This document shows, piece after piece, positions 1 through 11,821 of a stretch of 64,000 nucleotides of DNA. Both the position numbers and the translations under genes were made by a program. The notes under the pieces were generated by a model. That model was given only the letters and a program-made list of their open reading frames with translations, did not search any database and was not told the DNA's origin. Every line of letters starts with the position of its first letter. Positions within the stretch are counted from its first letter, which is position 1. The stretch comes from Trifolium pratense (Eukaryota > Streptophyta > Magnoliopsida > Fabales > Fabaceae), in contig NC_060063.1 in the NCBI RefSeq assembly GCF_020283565.1, positions 45,158,856 through 45,222,855 on the forward strand, given 5' to 3'.

Positions 1-66
1 AAACCGGCTTATAAGATGAGGATTGCCCAGGTCATCTGACATCCGATGCGAGACTCTTAACATTCT
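1..66. repeat. fragment of a dispersed legume-type repeat
   Basis: The segment reads as a short piece of a widely dispersed repeat (a 'catctgacatccgatg ... gactcttaaca' signature). Related wording appears near 22.77-23.06 kb, 32.05-32.2 kb and 34.1-34.4 kb in this window. It is cut by the window edge, so the family cannot be named. Confidence 0.3.
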
Positions 67-1238
67 CATTATACTATTAGAATTTCAGAAATCCTTTCCC
101 TGCAAGGTTTGCCTAATTGCCTCTAAAAAGCATAACATTGCATAAAAAACCCCTTTTTCTCAAACTCATTTAACATGAAGCAAGCAAGTTGAAGCATGAG
201 TAGTAAAAAGTCCTCATTTTGATCACTTTTCATAATTAATAACTTTTAATATCATAAATTCACAATCAACCCAACTAAATAAACCCTAAAAAACATAATT
301 TTGCCCCAATTCATAATCTTAATAAAATTCTTCAGAATTGAACAGATAATTTTGATGGAATGTAAAAGAGTATATATGATGCAGCAAGATAAAGCTCGAG
401 AGAGAAAATAAAATAAAAAAAAAGGATGAAATTGAAAAATAGTCAAACCTGGAATTGTTGGAAAGATGATGATACCTGAAAAATGAAGAAACCCTTTAGA
501 AAATGATGATGATATTTACGTGAGGAGTGAAATGAAAGACGCAACGAATCTAAACCTCAGTGTTTCCTTATACCTCGGACCTAGAAATTAGGAGGTGATG
601 TCTGTGTCTAAAACGACAACAACAACAACGTCGTTTCTATACACCTCAGTGTTTCTTTTTTGAATAAAATAAAAAAATTTACAAAGGAAAAATTAAGTTT
701 TTTTTTTTTGTAGCCATGAGAAAAATTAAGAGTTTAATTTCTATGCACATTATTTAATAAATTAAATGTGTAAATTAAGAGTTTTACACATGCAACTAAC
801 GATGTATTGTCACATTATTTAATAAATGTGTCACGTTATATATTTATAAACACAATATATGATGTATCAACATGTGTAAAATAAATTTACATTGACAGGG
901 TCTGAGAATTCCTTTAGAGAAGAACCACGCTAAATAGTTAGGGACCATTTCCACCAATTTCAACAATTACAAAAAGTAGCGAATGAAAAAACGGAATAGG
1001 AGATTTCACACGTTAAAAAAGGTGTATATAAATTAAATTCAAGAATTATATCTAGATTTGATAGGTTGTTCTATTTTTAAGGATGTGTCGGTTGCTGAGA
1101 TGAGAAGATTATTAGGTTGGATGGCAAAGGGGGGTTGGAGGTGGCGTAAGAATCTTGTTGCGGAATATTGATTGTTGTCTGTTTTAAGGTTGATGTGATT
1201 AATAAATGACGTTGGAATCTGGATCCCGACTTTGGCTA
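67..1238. other. no gene seen; possible 5' leader of a minus-strand gene off the left edge
   Basis: No convincing coding region. On the minus strand, 450-600 looks like a plant 5' untranslated leader (CT-rich, with a possible donor in 'AATTCCAG|GTTTGA' near 450), so a minus-strand gene could begin here and continue off the left edge. That is a guess. 600-1238 is AT-rich intergenic DNA with one small poly(T) insertion described separately. Confidence 0.25.
687..730 (-). mobile_element. minimal poly(A) retroposed insertion with 11-bp direct repeats
   Basis: The 11-mer GAAAAATTAAG occurs at 687-697 and again at 720-730. Between the copies are only 22 bases: T12 followed by GTAGCCATGA (minus strand TCATGGCTAC plus A12). 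A poly(A) tract bounded by a target-site duplication is what target-primed reverse transcription leaves after extreme 5' truncation. Here the duplication is short, so confidence is moderate. Confidence 0.5.
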
Positions 1239-3083
1239 CTCCCTCCGTCCCAAAAAGGATGACCCATTTGCAAAAAAAATTTGTCCCATAATACTTGAGC
1301 CATTTCAACTTTTTATATTATTTTTCCATTTTTACCCCTTATAAATGCTTTTGGAGAATCTACTTTTTGTAATCATTATTGGACAGAAAAGTGCCTTTGA
1401 GATCACAATTGTTGCTATCCATGCAAATAGTACACGTTTCTCTGCATCAAACCTTGGACGGGCTGTAGCGGCTAAGAACATAACTTTTCCAATAAAATTT
1501 TTACTTTTACAAGTGCGTAATGGATCTTCTTCATCTGGTAGCAAATAATAATTCTGGGACTTCTTTGTCATTTGAAACCATTTCTCATCTATATGAATGA
1601 TGTTATACATCCCTAAAAAAGTTGGATCATGAGGCAGCGAACTAGCATCAAGCATTGATATACAAAATTGCAATCGAGTTTTTTTGTTCTCTTCCCTTAA
1701 AAAAGGCTTCACGGCATTTGAATGCTTTCGTAAAACCCCCATCTTTAGATACCTATGCAAAGTGCTCTTACTCATATTCATTGCACTAGAAGTTGATCTA
1801 ATAGACGTCCTTTTACGCATAGGAATATCACGAAGTCGATTAAAATCAACTTGAATTCTCTTACGACCAACATTTTTAGTTAGTTTGTGGGAAACATCAA
1901 CATAGACACCAGAATTTCTTCCTTGTTTCCAAATACGCTGAATAGTGGATCTTGAAACTGAAAATTGTGATTTAACCATATCAATGGCCCCTCTTATAAG
2001 TCTTCCTTCAACACTCTTACCCAAAAGAGTATTATATATCGCCATTCTATCCTCATTACACAAACTTTTCTTTCTTGTTGGTGCCTGTGTTACTTGTGAA
2101 CTTGTAACATCATCGACACTATCTTCTTCTGCAAAAATGAAGTAAATTAATTGAATCAATAAACACATTCCAAAAATAAGTGTGTAGTAATACCATAGAA
2201 TTATTTTTATACATACCCAAATGTGAATCTGATGGATACATTATGTCTTCTAGCTCATCATCATTGAAGTCAAAAGATTGTGATGAAGAACGTGAATCTG
2301 ATGGATACTCACTGTTATTTGAATTTGATTGTTGCATTATGTCTCCTACTTGTTCATCATCTTCCATGACTGGCTCATCATTTAAGTCAAAAGGTAAACA
2401 ACCTCTTGATGAAGAACATTGAAGTATTGAAGTGGATGGACTTTGAATGAAACCAACATCTAACTCTTCTATATTAGCATTCAAATCTGGTATATAATAT
2501 TCTTGTCTTTCTTGATTGCCTTCATTAGAATTGATAATATTTTCATTTAAATCTATTTCTCTCATAGACATTTTCTAACTTTGTTTTGAATTAGTGTGTT
2601 ACCATTACTGATCATGTTTATATAGAATTAATTTGGTGGGAAATTTAAATTGACAATGAAAATTTGGCACAAGGAAAATGGCAGTTTACCAAAAGAAAAT
2701 TAAAATTTGGCATTTTGGTAAAATACAACAACCGTTCAGCTTGTTCTTTGCTTTGCAAAATCTTTCCACTACTCTATGTACTCTCCATTCTATATCCTCA
2801 TTAAATTCAATTGGTTGGAGTAGTAATACGTGATAGTAGCTTTTTGTATTGGTTGTAGATAATCCTGCTAAAGTTACTTTTCAGCAGCAAAAAGACAGCT
2901 TTTTATCAATGCTTTATTTTAACAAGAAAAACAATCATTCCTTTTTAAAATTGGATTTTAGTATAAAAATTAAATATAACAAGGGTAATTTGGTAAAACT
3001 AATATTATCTCTCATTCACTCCTACACTTTTCTTAATATGTGTGAAATGAGCAAATAGGTCATCCTTTTTGGGACGGAGGGAG
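1239..3083 (-). mobile_element. Tc1/mariner DNA transposon, internally deleted
   Basis: Terminal inverted repeats begin CTCCCTCCGTCCCAAAAAGG at 1239 and end with the complementary run at 3083, flanked by TA on both sides (1237-1238 and 3084-3085). This is the terminus and target site of plant mariner-like elements and their Stowaway derivatives. The element is about 1.85 kb, short of a full-length plant mariner, and its minus-strand transposase lacks the C-terminal half. It is therefore probably a non-autonomous deletion derivative that could only move in trans. Confidence 0.85.
1332..2571 (-). pseudogene. mariner-like transposase, C-terminally truncated
   Basis: The start is at 2571. A first exon to about 2215 joins a second exon from about 2130 (donor G|GTATGT, acceptor TTTTTGCAG|AAGAAG). 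The N-terminal part is acidic and Asn/Ser-rich and carries three DLN motifs, one an exact DLNxxP (DLNDEP). Next comes a helix-turn-helix DNA-binding region (near SRSTIQRIW and SKSTLHRYL) and the start of the DDE/D domain with the first catalytic Asp in HIDEKWF. After FLAATARPRFD the conserved sequence is lost, so the second and third catalytic acids are missing. The product could still bind DNA but not cut it. Confidence 0.8.
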
Positions 3084-3085
3084 TA

Positions 3086-3428
3086 TTTGATTAGTGGGGT
3101 GTACCACTAGTTGACTCATTTGTTTTAGGTGGAAACTATAGTTTATAAATGGCTTAAATATAAAAATAATCCCTGCGATCGTGCCTTATTTTGATTTTAA
3201 CCATGAAAAAAAAAATTGATTTTAGTCCCTGCAAAATACCAAAATACCAAAATTTTTGACTGACAAGTTAAGTAGTTGATGATTTGACAAATACTAACTA
3301 AAATTTGATGTCGTGGAATTAACATGTCATTTTCATCATTTAAAAATAGAAAAATGAAAAATAACATTTCCAGAGCTGTCTCCTAGAATCAAATTGAACT
3401 TGGCTTCAAGATTAGTAAAAAAAAAACA
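3086..3428. other. MED9 upstream region with half of a palindromic repeat
   Basis: This short interval between the mariner element and the MED9 start codon is AT-rich. 3143-3300 resembles one arm of a dispersed 'gtccctgca' type repeat. No clear TATA box was recognised. Confidence 0.3.
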
Positions 3429-6243
3429 ATGGATCATTACTCTTCTCCAGGAGGAACATGGACAATGATCCCAACCCCAAATTCCAATTCCCAAATCCAA
3501 TCTCAATCCAATCAAGACCTTTATCTTCAACAACAACAATTTCTTCAACAACAATCTCAATTCCAACAACAGCAGCAACTTTATCAACAACAACAACAGC
3601 TTATTCTACAACAGCAACAACAACAACAACAGCAACCTCAGCAACAGCAACAGCAACAGCAGCAGAATCTTCACCAATCACTCGCTTCTCATTTCCATCT
3701 TTTAAATGTATGTAAACAAACCCCTTTCAAAACCCTAATTTTTATTTTACTCTTTTTTTTTTTTATGATTTTAATTATGGGAAAATTGGTTTTTGTGGAT
3801 TTAGTTGGTGGAGAATTTAGCTGAAGTTGTTGAACATGGAAACCCGGATCAGCAATCAGATGCATTGGTATGAATGTTTCACTGTTCTGTTTTATCTTAT
3901 TTTTTTAGTAAACTACCACATAGTTAAGCTAATTTCAAATAGGTACCTGACTTTTTAAATATTTCAAAAAGGGTCTCTGCTCTATTAAATTGTCACATTG
4001 ATCCTTATTATCAGTTTGGTCATTAAGTTTATCCATTTACCATTTATTCGCAATTTAGTCCGTAGCATATTATTTGAAGGACTAATACGGACTACGGAGT
4101 ATGAATAAAATTTAACAGTGTCAGGGACTTTTTTGAAATATTCATAAAATTAGAGACCTATTTGAGTGTGTCTTATTAAGTCGGAGACATATTTGGTGGT
4201 TTACTCCAAATTTTCTCCTTCATTGTAAGTTTAGCTTTAGGTTTATTTATTTTTAGACTGATATTTAGTTATGTTATTTGTGTTTGATTTTGTTTGTTGA
4301 AGATTGCTGAATTGAGCAACCATTTTGATAAGTGTCAGCAATTGTTGAACTCAATCTCTGCTTCTATTAGCACCAAAGCCATGGTAACTCCTTCTCTTAC
4401 TTATACCCTATGAAACACTGACACGTAAACACGATAATGATTTTGGGAAACCTATAAAACACTCACTTACACGTTAACACCGATAATAATTTTGAAAAAA
4501 ATGGAATAATTAAATTGAGTGCAACTAATATAGGACACTGGACCATTGTTATTTATCAAAATCGAGTAGAATCATGAAATCCCACGATTTTGTCACTTTG
4601 CTCACCCTAAATGATTTGAATCTTGGGTAGAATCCTAAATCAATGCAAAATCCCAGTAAAATCTCACATAATTGCAAATACCCAATAAAATCGTGCGATT
4701 CTGTATGGATTCTACTGATTCTTGTATTTTTTTAATTTTTTTTTGTAATTTTTTGATAGGGTAGAAGATGACCTGGTTTAAGGTTTTCGACCCGGTTTAT
4801 TAAAATAAATGGCAAAACTTTGAGACTTGGTTGTTTTATGTTTGTTTTAAGATTTCAAACGTTGAGTAGTTGCACTTTATAATGCATATTTAATATTAGG
4901 CTTAACTACACATTTGGTCCCTTACGTTTATTTTAAGTTTCAATTTGGTCCCTTACGTTTAAAAAGTATCAATTTGGTCCCTTACGTTTATTTTGGGTTT
5001 TAAGTTAGTCCTTTTCGTCAATTTTGTCACATGTGGCAGTCAATTTGCACATGTGGACTGACACGTGGCACTTGGACACACTGACACGTGTACTGTTCAA
5101 ATGGTGTTAGTGACAAAATTGACGGAAAGGACTAACTTGAAACCCAAAATAAACGTAAGGGACCAAATTGATACTTTTTAAACCTAAGGGACCAAATTGA
5201 AACCTAAAATAAACGTAAGGGACCAAATGTGTAGTTAAGCCTTAAAATTATGAGTAGAATCCTTCGATTTTGGTTGCGATTTTCAATTTTGCGATCTTAC
5301 TTTCCCCTTCCGATTCTACAAAATTAATTGAGTAGAATCCATCGATTTTGGTTGCAATTTTAGGTTTGTGATCTTACTATCTTCTTTCGATTTACAGCAA
5401 ACTCATGATGCTGACAATCTTGCACTGGACACACCTTTAATTTCAAGTGTCAATGCTACATAGCTTTAACATTTCCGTCATATATCTCTCTTCTTTACTT
5501 TCTTTCATTTTGCTTTGCTACTATACAATCCACACACACAAATGTGTGTGTGTGCGCGCGCGCGCGCGTGTGTGTTGCTTCTCTAGTATCTCTACTTTAG
5601 TTTTGCCTCTAAATGGACATTTTTTTATACTGCTTAGTTCTGGTGACATAGATAGTTAGGACTTAGGTTTCAGGTTTTGGATTTGTTTTATTTAGTTCCT
5701 TCTAACAACCGGTACCCTAAGGCATTTGTTAAAGAATCAAGATTTAGAACTTTTTAATTGAAAATCAAACTATTCAATGTATGATTCATCTTAAAAGCTT
5801 AATTTCTTAATAATGTTTTTCCATTTCTGATTTCTTAAACCATTTTCATTTTTCTTAATCATATCATATGCCTTGTACATGATTAACAATACTAATTGAT
5901 GTTATTAAAAAGAAGAATGATGTGTCTGCTGTCAGATGTCTTGCTGTAATTGTGAATTTGTGATCGAAACGTTAAAAAGTTATGTCTAGCTAGTAGTTTG
6001 AAGCTGGGATTTTTGGCCTAACTTGAGGGCTTTTTGGATGCTTATTGCAGACTGTTGAGGGACAGAAGAAGAAGCTAGAGGAAAGCGAGCAATTGCTGAA
6101 TCAGCGAAGGTATGTACAAATTGTATTAGGTATCTTTGTTCGGTTAAGTTCATAAATTCTAAATACATGTTTTATTCTATTTCAGAGATTTAGTTGTCAA
6201 TTACACAAAATCTGTAGAGGAGCTTGTCCGATCAGAGCCATAA
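3429..6243 (+). CDS. MED9: Mediator of RNA polymerase II transcription subunit 9
   Basis: Five exons: 3429-3707, 3805-3867, 4303-4383, 6051-6109 and 6186-6243, all GT-AG and in phase, giving 540 nt and 179 residues. Residues about 27-80 are a glutamine-rich stretch typical of plant MED9. The conserved part follows: QSLASHFHLL, then DKCQQLLNSISASI, then GQKKKLEESEQLL and QRRDLVVNYTKSVEELV, which is the Med9 helical region. MED9 sits in the middle module of the nuclear Mediator complex and bridges transcription factors to RNA polymerase II. The start is the first ATG before the conserved MDHYSSPGG N-terminus. Introns 2 and 3 carry MITEs, and intron 3 also holds an AC/CG microsatellite. The repetitive CAA/CAG run probably varies between accessions. 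Confidence 0.92.
3907..4205. mobile_element. palindromic MITE in MED9 intron 2
   Basis: The ends are inverted copies of each other: AGTAAACTACCAC at the left and GTGGTTTACT at the right. The interior continues the symmetry ('aggtacctgac' against 'gtcagggac'). It has no coding capacity. The superfamily was not resolved because no clear target duplication was read. Confidence 0.55.
4899..5241. mobile_element. MITE with long inverted repeats in MED9 intron 3
   Basis: It starts GGCTTAACTACACATTTGG and ends with the exact inverse, flanked by TTA on both sides (4896-4898 and 5242-5244). The arms are built from repeated 'ggtcccttacgtttatttt' blocks and fold into a near-perfect hairpin. The centre carries CACGTGGC-like words. 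The 343-bp length and TTA duplication suggest a Tourist/PIF-type MITE. The hairpin structure would make it a small-RNA source if transcribed. Confidence 0.7.
5530..5576. repeat. (CA)n-(GT)n-(GC)n-(GT)n microsatellite
   Basis: Alternating purine-pyrimidine tract: a short CA run, then GT, then about seven GC units, then GT. It lies within MED9 intron 3. Such tracts are hypervariable and can adopt Z-DNA. Confidence 0.8.
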
Positions 6244-7089
6244 GAGCCTTCTTTCATTCTTTTCAGACGGGTAATAAATATTAAATGAGATTTTATTTGT
6301 AAATACTTAAATAGATTGTAGATTCCATGTTTTACTGGAAGTGGTGGGTTACTTGTGTTTCACCTTAAAAATGATGAAATGGAATGCTAATAGTTATTCA
6401 ATTAAAAAAAATGCTTAGTGCTTGGTTATAATACTTAGTCATGTCTCGAGGTATTTTCTATTATTATCGGCATATGTTAAAGGGTAATTAGGTTTAAAGG
6501 AATTTTAGTGTTCTTTATGGCCTTCAAATTTTCCATTACCAAGTTCTGCTTTAGTCGTTCAATTTAAAACCACAAAATATGCAGATCCTACCGGTATAGA
6601 ATGAGAGTCCACTACTTCTATAACTAATATGGAAATTACTTTTCGATGAGTTTTATTCAGTTTTCATTGTTGGTTGAACTTGCATCTTTTCTGACCTGGT
6701 TTTGATCATAGTTGTTGCAGATCTTGCTGAAGATATATACACTTTAATCTTCCTAGTTCTGAGAGAATCTCTTTCGACTATTTTTGTTCAGTAATTTGGT
6801 AGATATTCAACTAGTTATTTATCATGTATTGGCTCTTAGATGTTCTGGACTCTCGAGAAGCAAGAAATTACGGGAAGAGTGAAATTTGGTAATTTAAAGA
6901 ATGTAACATAACATTAACTGATGATATATATGATGTAAAAATGGTTACCCTTTGTGCTTTAAATATGGAGTAAATTTTCCATTTAGATTGAGTGAAAATA
7001 TTCTTGTGTAGCGGAAATGAATCAAAATTATGAGATCCTTTAGGCCGAGTATGACAAAAAAATTTAACTAATTTCATTCATCAACTCAG
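6244..7089. other. intergenic, no gene seen
   Basis: This AT-rich interval starts with the MED9 3' flank. No coding region, RNA gene or recognisable repeat was identified. Confidence 0.4.
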
Positions 7090-7925
7090 TTTTAATACAG
7101 GATGGCGACCAGCAAAAGATAATGATGCTCTAGCTAACAAGTGAGCAACATTGTTGGCTTGTCACCTAATAAAACTTATCCTAAAGTTTGATAATAGTAA
7201 CAACGAAGCTTTACAAGCGTGCATAATCGCTCCAAATTTGGATTGTACATTGGGTTTACTGCTAATGCTATCTACCATTAGCTTGCAATCTAGTTTTATA
7301 ACAACATTAGAGTAACCCAAGTTTTGTAGCTAAATAATCGCTATCTTCAAACCCCACGCCTCTGCTTCATGCGGTAGAGGGCTTCCAAATCTCCATAATG
7401 TATGAGCCCGGATAAAATTGCATTATCATCTTCGACACACATGCCTGCACCATCACAATTGTATTCTCTAAAAATTGATGCAACAACATTGCATTTAAAC
7501 ATGCGTAGAGCCGGAACAGGCCACTGATGATTCTCACGGGTCATTGTAGCGCTATTACCACTGTGTCCAAGCATGTCAGCATGCTGTTCTTCAGATGTTA
7601 CCATTGTCAGGATGCGGTTTTAGTTCAGCTGTTGGGGCTAGCTTTCTCACAACCAGCCAATTGTGCATAACATCTTGCACCAATTGAAATGATACTGGTG
7701 GTCGAATTTCGACGTCTTTCCATACCTTTTGATTCCTTCTCTTTCAAATACACCAAAGTGCCATTGCAAATCTCTTGTCTTACTACAACAAAAAAATAGA
7801 TGCCAATCATTCTCAAAATTACCTTGACAATATGCACATTTTAATTACCAAATCTTCATCCAACTCTCTTCCACTCTTCTTAATTCTCTTTTGTCCACCA
7901 AGTTCTCCATAGTGTAGTAATAAGT
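7090..7925 (-). pseudogene. LINE remnant: RNase H (RVT_3) domain
   Basis: Read on the minus strand, fragments match the C-terminal RNase H-like domain of plant non-LTR retrotransposons: HQWPVPALRMFKCNVVASIF, GAGMCVEDDNAI, then LPHEAEAWGLKIAI and LDCKLMVDSIS, ending IRWQANNVAHLLA. The pieces lie in more than one frame (7604-7347, then about 7360-7095), so it is broken. A linker-like open frame at 7837-7625 sits upstream. No intact reverse transcriptase is present. Confidence 0.65.
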
Positions 7926-8221
7926 AGATTTGACATTATAGTCGTCGTGCCTTGTGAACTTCCAAGTTGGGGATATGGACCATTTTCGTAAACCAGTTTT
8001 TAAAAAATATTTAAAATATCAACGACAATATATATATTGTTGCTTAAATGTATATGTTAGTGATCATTCTTATTTTTACGACTAAAATAATGATTTAATT
8101 GATTTCGATTTGACTAAAACAACAAAAAAATAAATTATTTGGTAAACAAAATAGAAGGGATATAATATTTGGTAGGCTCCTCTAAAATGGATATAATATT
8201 TGGTAAACAAAATAGAAAAAG
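7926..8221. other. AT-rich spacer, nothing recognised
   Basis: Short low-complexity spacer between the LINE remnant and the minisatellite. Confidence 0.3.
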
Positions 8222-8599
8222 AACAATGGTAAAACCATCAACAAAAAACCTTAGGTCTTCGTATTAATATAGAAATATAAATGTAGATAATGTAGAAATT
8301 ATGAAAAAAATAGGTTACCTTATTAATATATTAGTAAAAACATAGGTCTTGTAAAAATCACCAAAAAAACTTATGTCCATGTATTAATATATGAGTATAA
8401 ATATAGTCACGTACAAATTATTAAAAAATAGGCAATCGTATTAATATGTTAGTGAAAATATAGGTTTCATAACAATCATCAAAATAATTAGGTCATTGTA
8501 TAAATGTGAGTATAACCTGTAAAATTGTAAAAAAAAATAGACAACTTAATTTTTATTTTATTTTTGTTACAAACAACTTAATTAATATATAATTAAAAG

Positions 8600-9329
8600 C
8601 AATGTTGCACGGGTACTCCATTTTGGAGAGAGTATCGGTACCGGGTACGTACCGGGTACCGGTACGCGTATGGTACTCCCCAGGTACGCACCGACGTCGT
8701 ACCTAGTTTACGCGCGTGGTACACCAATCCAAAAAAAACACTTTTTTTTTCTTCTCCTTTTTTTCTTTTATTAGTATTTTTTATAGGAAGATTTAAGTTT
8801 TTTATTTGTTTATAATATAAAAGTAGTAACTACTACTAAAAAACAATAACAAAGTATCAACTATCTAGTTTTTATTCATAGCAATCTTCGTCTTCTCTCG
8901 AGAAAGAGAAATAGTAATACTTATAATGAAAGTGCAACAAAAATGTGGGATATTCGTAGAGATGCATGAAATTTATTTAATATATAGTTGATATTCTTGA
9001 AATTGCAAGTCTTTCTCGCGGTGAACGTAACTTGAGGTCGCTCTTTTTAGTGATGATGAAGAGGGAAATCATTAACTCTTTTTGAGCTAATTGCTTTTAA
9101 ATTTCATATTTTGATGTTTCGAACAATTTAAATTACTTTTAAAGTGTGATGTGATATTTTTATGTTTAATTATTTGTTTTAACGATATAATTCTATTATT
9201 TAATATATATAATTATATTTTAAAAAAAAATTAAGGACGTACCCGTACCTTAGTTTTTCAAAAAATGACGTACCTCGTACCGGTACCCATATCGGATACC
9301 GGTACCGTACCCGCACCCGGGCAACATAG
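8600..9329. mobile_element. non-autonomous hAT-type element
   Basis: An 8-bp duplication ATTAAAAG flanks the element (8592-8599 and 9330-9337). The termini are CAATGTTGCACGGGT and the inverse of CTATGTTGCCCGGGT, 13 of 15 matching. The subterminal regions are rich in GGTACC/GTACCGG words in inverted orientation. It has no transposase. The 8-bp duplication and CA...TG termini point to the hAT superfamily. Confidence 0.78.
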
Positions 9330-9534
9330 ATTAAAAGTATAAGTCCCGTAATATACGAGTATAAATATAGGTCCACAAATGTTATAAAAGACGGGAAAAC
9401 ATATTAATATGAGTAAAACGCATAGGTCCCCATGTACCAAAAAAAACAAATAGGTCCCCATAAATCACACAAAAGATTAGGTTCTCGTATTAATATATGA
9501 TTATAAATATAGGTCTAAAAAAAATAGTAAAAAA

Positions 9535-9915
9535 TTGAAAACTTCATTAATAAGAGCTTATGGGACATTAACCGAATCGTACCTTGATTATCATGTTCCA
9601 ATCCCATTTTTAGGGTCTTTTTTAAAAAAAATTAAAAAACAATTGAAAAAATATTTGAAAAATCATTTTTTTCTAGTTCTTAAAGTTTTTAATGAAAGAA
9701 AAAAAAGGTTTCAAACCATGTTAAATGAAATAGAAAACTGGAACATCGAAAGTCTTCTATTTGGGTTCAAAAAAATAGATAAATTGAGTGAAAGCGAAAA
9801 AATTTCAACAATCAGTAAGAATAATCCAATCATTGAGGAATCGCCCGTTATAATTCAATATAACCATATTAATTGGACAAATTCTTCATTCACAGAAAAA
9901 AGGATAAAAGATTAG
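9535..9915 (+). pseudogene. ycf1: nuclear insertion of plastid ycf1 (NUPT)
   Basis: An uninterrupted frame of about 126 codons encodes a piece of the plastid Ycf1/TIC214 protein, recognised by LVLKVFNERKKRF and the later INWTNSSFTEKRIKD, which is conserved just before the next Ycf1 segment. It sits in the middle of the AT-rich minisatellite. The right junction falls at AAAAGATTAG, a phrase also present in the surrounding repeats, so microhomology-mediated insertion is likely. It has no nuclear promoter or ATG at the start. Absence of stops suggests a fairly recent transfer. Confidence 0.8.
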
Positions 9916-10675
9916 ATTTTGTATTAATATATGATCATAGACCCCGCATAAATCACACAAAAGATTAGATTTTGTATTAATATATGATCATAAATATATA
10001 TAATGTAAAAATCATGAAAGAATGACAACTTTATTAACATATGACTAAAAATATAAATCTCGTAGAAATCAGAAAAAAATAGGTTCTCGCATTAATATCT
10101 GAGTATAAATTTAGGACCTGCATAAATTATTAAAGATCAGGAAACCTTATTAATAAGAGGAAAAACAAAGGTCCGCAAAATTCACACAAAAGATTATGTC
10201 CCCGTATAAATATTTGAGTATAACACGTAAAATTATAAATAAAAAAAATAAACAACTATATTAATATATGAATAAAAATATAATGCCCGTAGATATAACA
10301 AAAAAAGGTTCCCGTATTAATATGAATATAATCCGTAAATTTATTTAAAAAATAGATAACATAATATATTAGTAAAAACACAAGTTTCGTGAGAGTCACA
10401 AAAAATAATAGATTTTCGTATTAATATATAAGTATAAATATAGATTTTGCTGATGATATTGATGGTCAATCTATTCCAAAAGAATGGTCAATGTATTGAT
10501 GACAAAAAATATTACTCCCTCTTTTTTTTATAAGTGTTTCATCAAATTGAATTTGTATAAAGTGAAGTAATTTGAATTTGGGTTACATACAAAAAATTGG
10601 AGTTTTGTGGTTACAATTGGACATTTAAGTCATATTAATTATATGTTGGTTCCAATAATATAATAAATTAATCTA

Positions 10676-10800
10676 TATGGCTTAGTGGTTAATGCAATAA
10701 GAAGTGTAACTAAACGGTTTAGGGTTCGAATATTACTTAGAAATGTTTTAGCATTTTTCTACTAACTTTTTTTTAATAAAGACATAAAATAACCCTGAAT
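10676..10800 (+). mobile_element. tRNA-derived SINE, degenerate
   Basis: A pol III A box (TGGCTTAGTGG, 10678-10688) and B box (GGGTTCGAAT, 10722-10731) sit about 33 bp apart, as in tRNA-headed SINEs, followed by a T-rich tail. No cloverleaf can be completed and target duplications were not found. Confidence 0.55.
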
Positions 10801-10917
10801 TAATTATGTGTCAAAAAAATGAAAAAAGAGCAAATTGGGAATTTCATACGTATCTTTTTTTCGTAGATTTTGATTTTCTATGAACTCTGCTTTGCTGCCT
10901 CTAATTTTTTCTTCTCA

Positions 10918-11821
10918 GGGCCCGTTTGGTGCGCATGATAGCATAGTAACAGGATAGGATATAAAACAGGATAAGGATAGGATAGGATAACAGTAGGATA
11001 ACAGTTATATTCAGTTATCATATCCTATGTTTGGTGCACACAGGATAACAAACATGATAACTATTATATTTTGTTTTTAATACATACTTGCTCATAATAA
11101 TATGATAAGATATATAACATATTTAATTGACAAAATTACTCTTGTAAAACAATTATTATTTTTTAAAAATTATTTTGTAATACTTTGAATTTTATAAATA
11201 AAAAATATAAATAAGTAATCAAATAACTTTATATAATTTAAAATAAAAATCATGAGAAAATAATCAAGTTTAATTTTTTACATGAATCATGGTCAAATAA
11301 ATAACTCAATAATATATACATGTTAGATAAGCCAAATAAATATATGATATATCTCATACGTAAATAATAAAACTACTATTGCAAAAGAATTATATTTAAT
11401 TTTTTATAAAATTTAAATTAATATCCCTATTTGTCAATTTTTTAATAATCATTTTACTTTAAAATATTGTAATTTTAGTAAAATTTTGATTTTTTAGAAT
11501 ATATAAATTACAAAATTATCCCTGTGAGAAAATCACATATATATTTAAAAATTAATTATTTTATTATTTATATTTTATTAATTTTATTTTATGTATTTTA
11601 AAATATATTTTATAAAATAAATCAGTATTTTTTTTTCTTCTTATCCTATCCTGCTGGTAACCCAGCTCAAATTCAGGATAAAAATTATAACTAGAGAGAC
11701 ATGATATGATAAGCTTCAGGATTAACTTATCATATTCTGCTGTATCATCACACACTGGATTGCGACATGATATGATACAATTATCATATCCTGTCTCTTA
11801 TCCTGTGCACCAAACGACCCC
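10918..11821. mobile_element. Tourist-like (PIF/Harbinger) non-autonomous element, copy 1
   Basis: It starts GGGCCCGTTTGGTGCGCATG and ends in the inverse GTGCACCAAACGACCCC, flanked by TCA on both sides (10915-10917 and 11822-11824). The subterminal regions repeat 'caggatagga'/'tatcctgt'. It has no transposase. A second copy with the same termini lies at 28,355-29,400. Confidence 0.75.

Larger units (their letters stand above)
8222..10460. repeat. degenerate AT-rich minisatellite, unit about 58-60 bp
   Basis: A loosely conserved phrase recurs across the block: 'aggtcccgtattaatatatg', then 'agtataaatataggt', then 'gtaaaaatcac' followed by an A run. Successive copies differ by substitutions and small indels. 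The array is interrupted by a hAT element (8600-9329) and a plastid insertion (9535-9915). After the plastid insertion the phrase 'aaaagattagattttg' occurs twice (about 9906 and 9960), suggesting a local duplication. Confidence 0.75.

Noticed and set aside
7347..7604. Small minus-strand gene of 85 codons
   Set aside because: It is part of a broken LINE RNase H domain.
8640..8705. Dense GGTACC/GGGTACC palindromes considered as a regulatory operator cluster
   Set aside because: They are subterminal repeats of a hAT element with perfect 8-bp target duplication.
9535..9915. A 126-codon open frame taken as a nuclear gene
   Set aside because: It is a fragment of plastid ycf1 without promoter or start codon.
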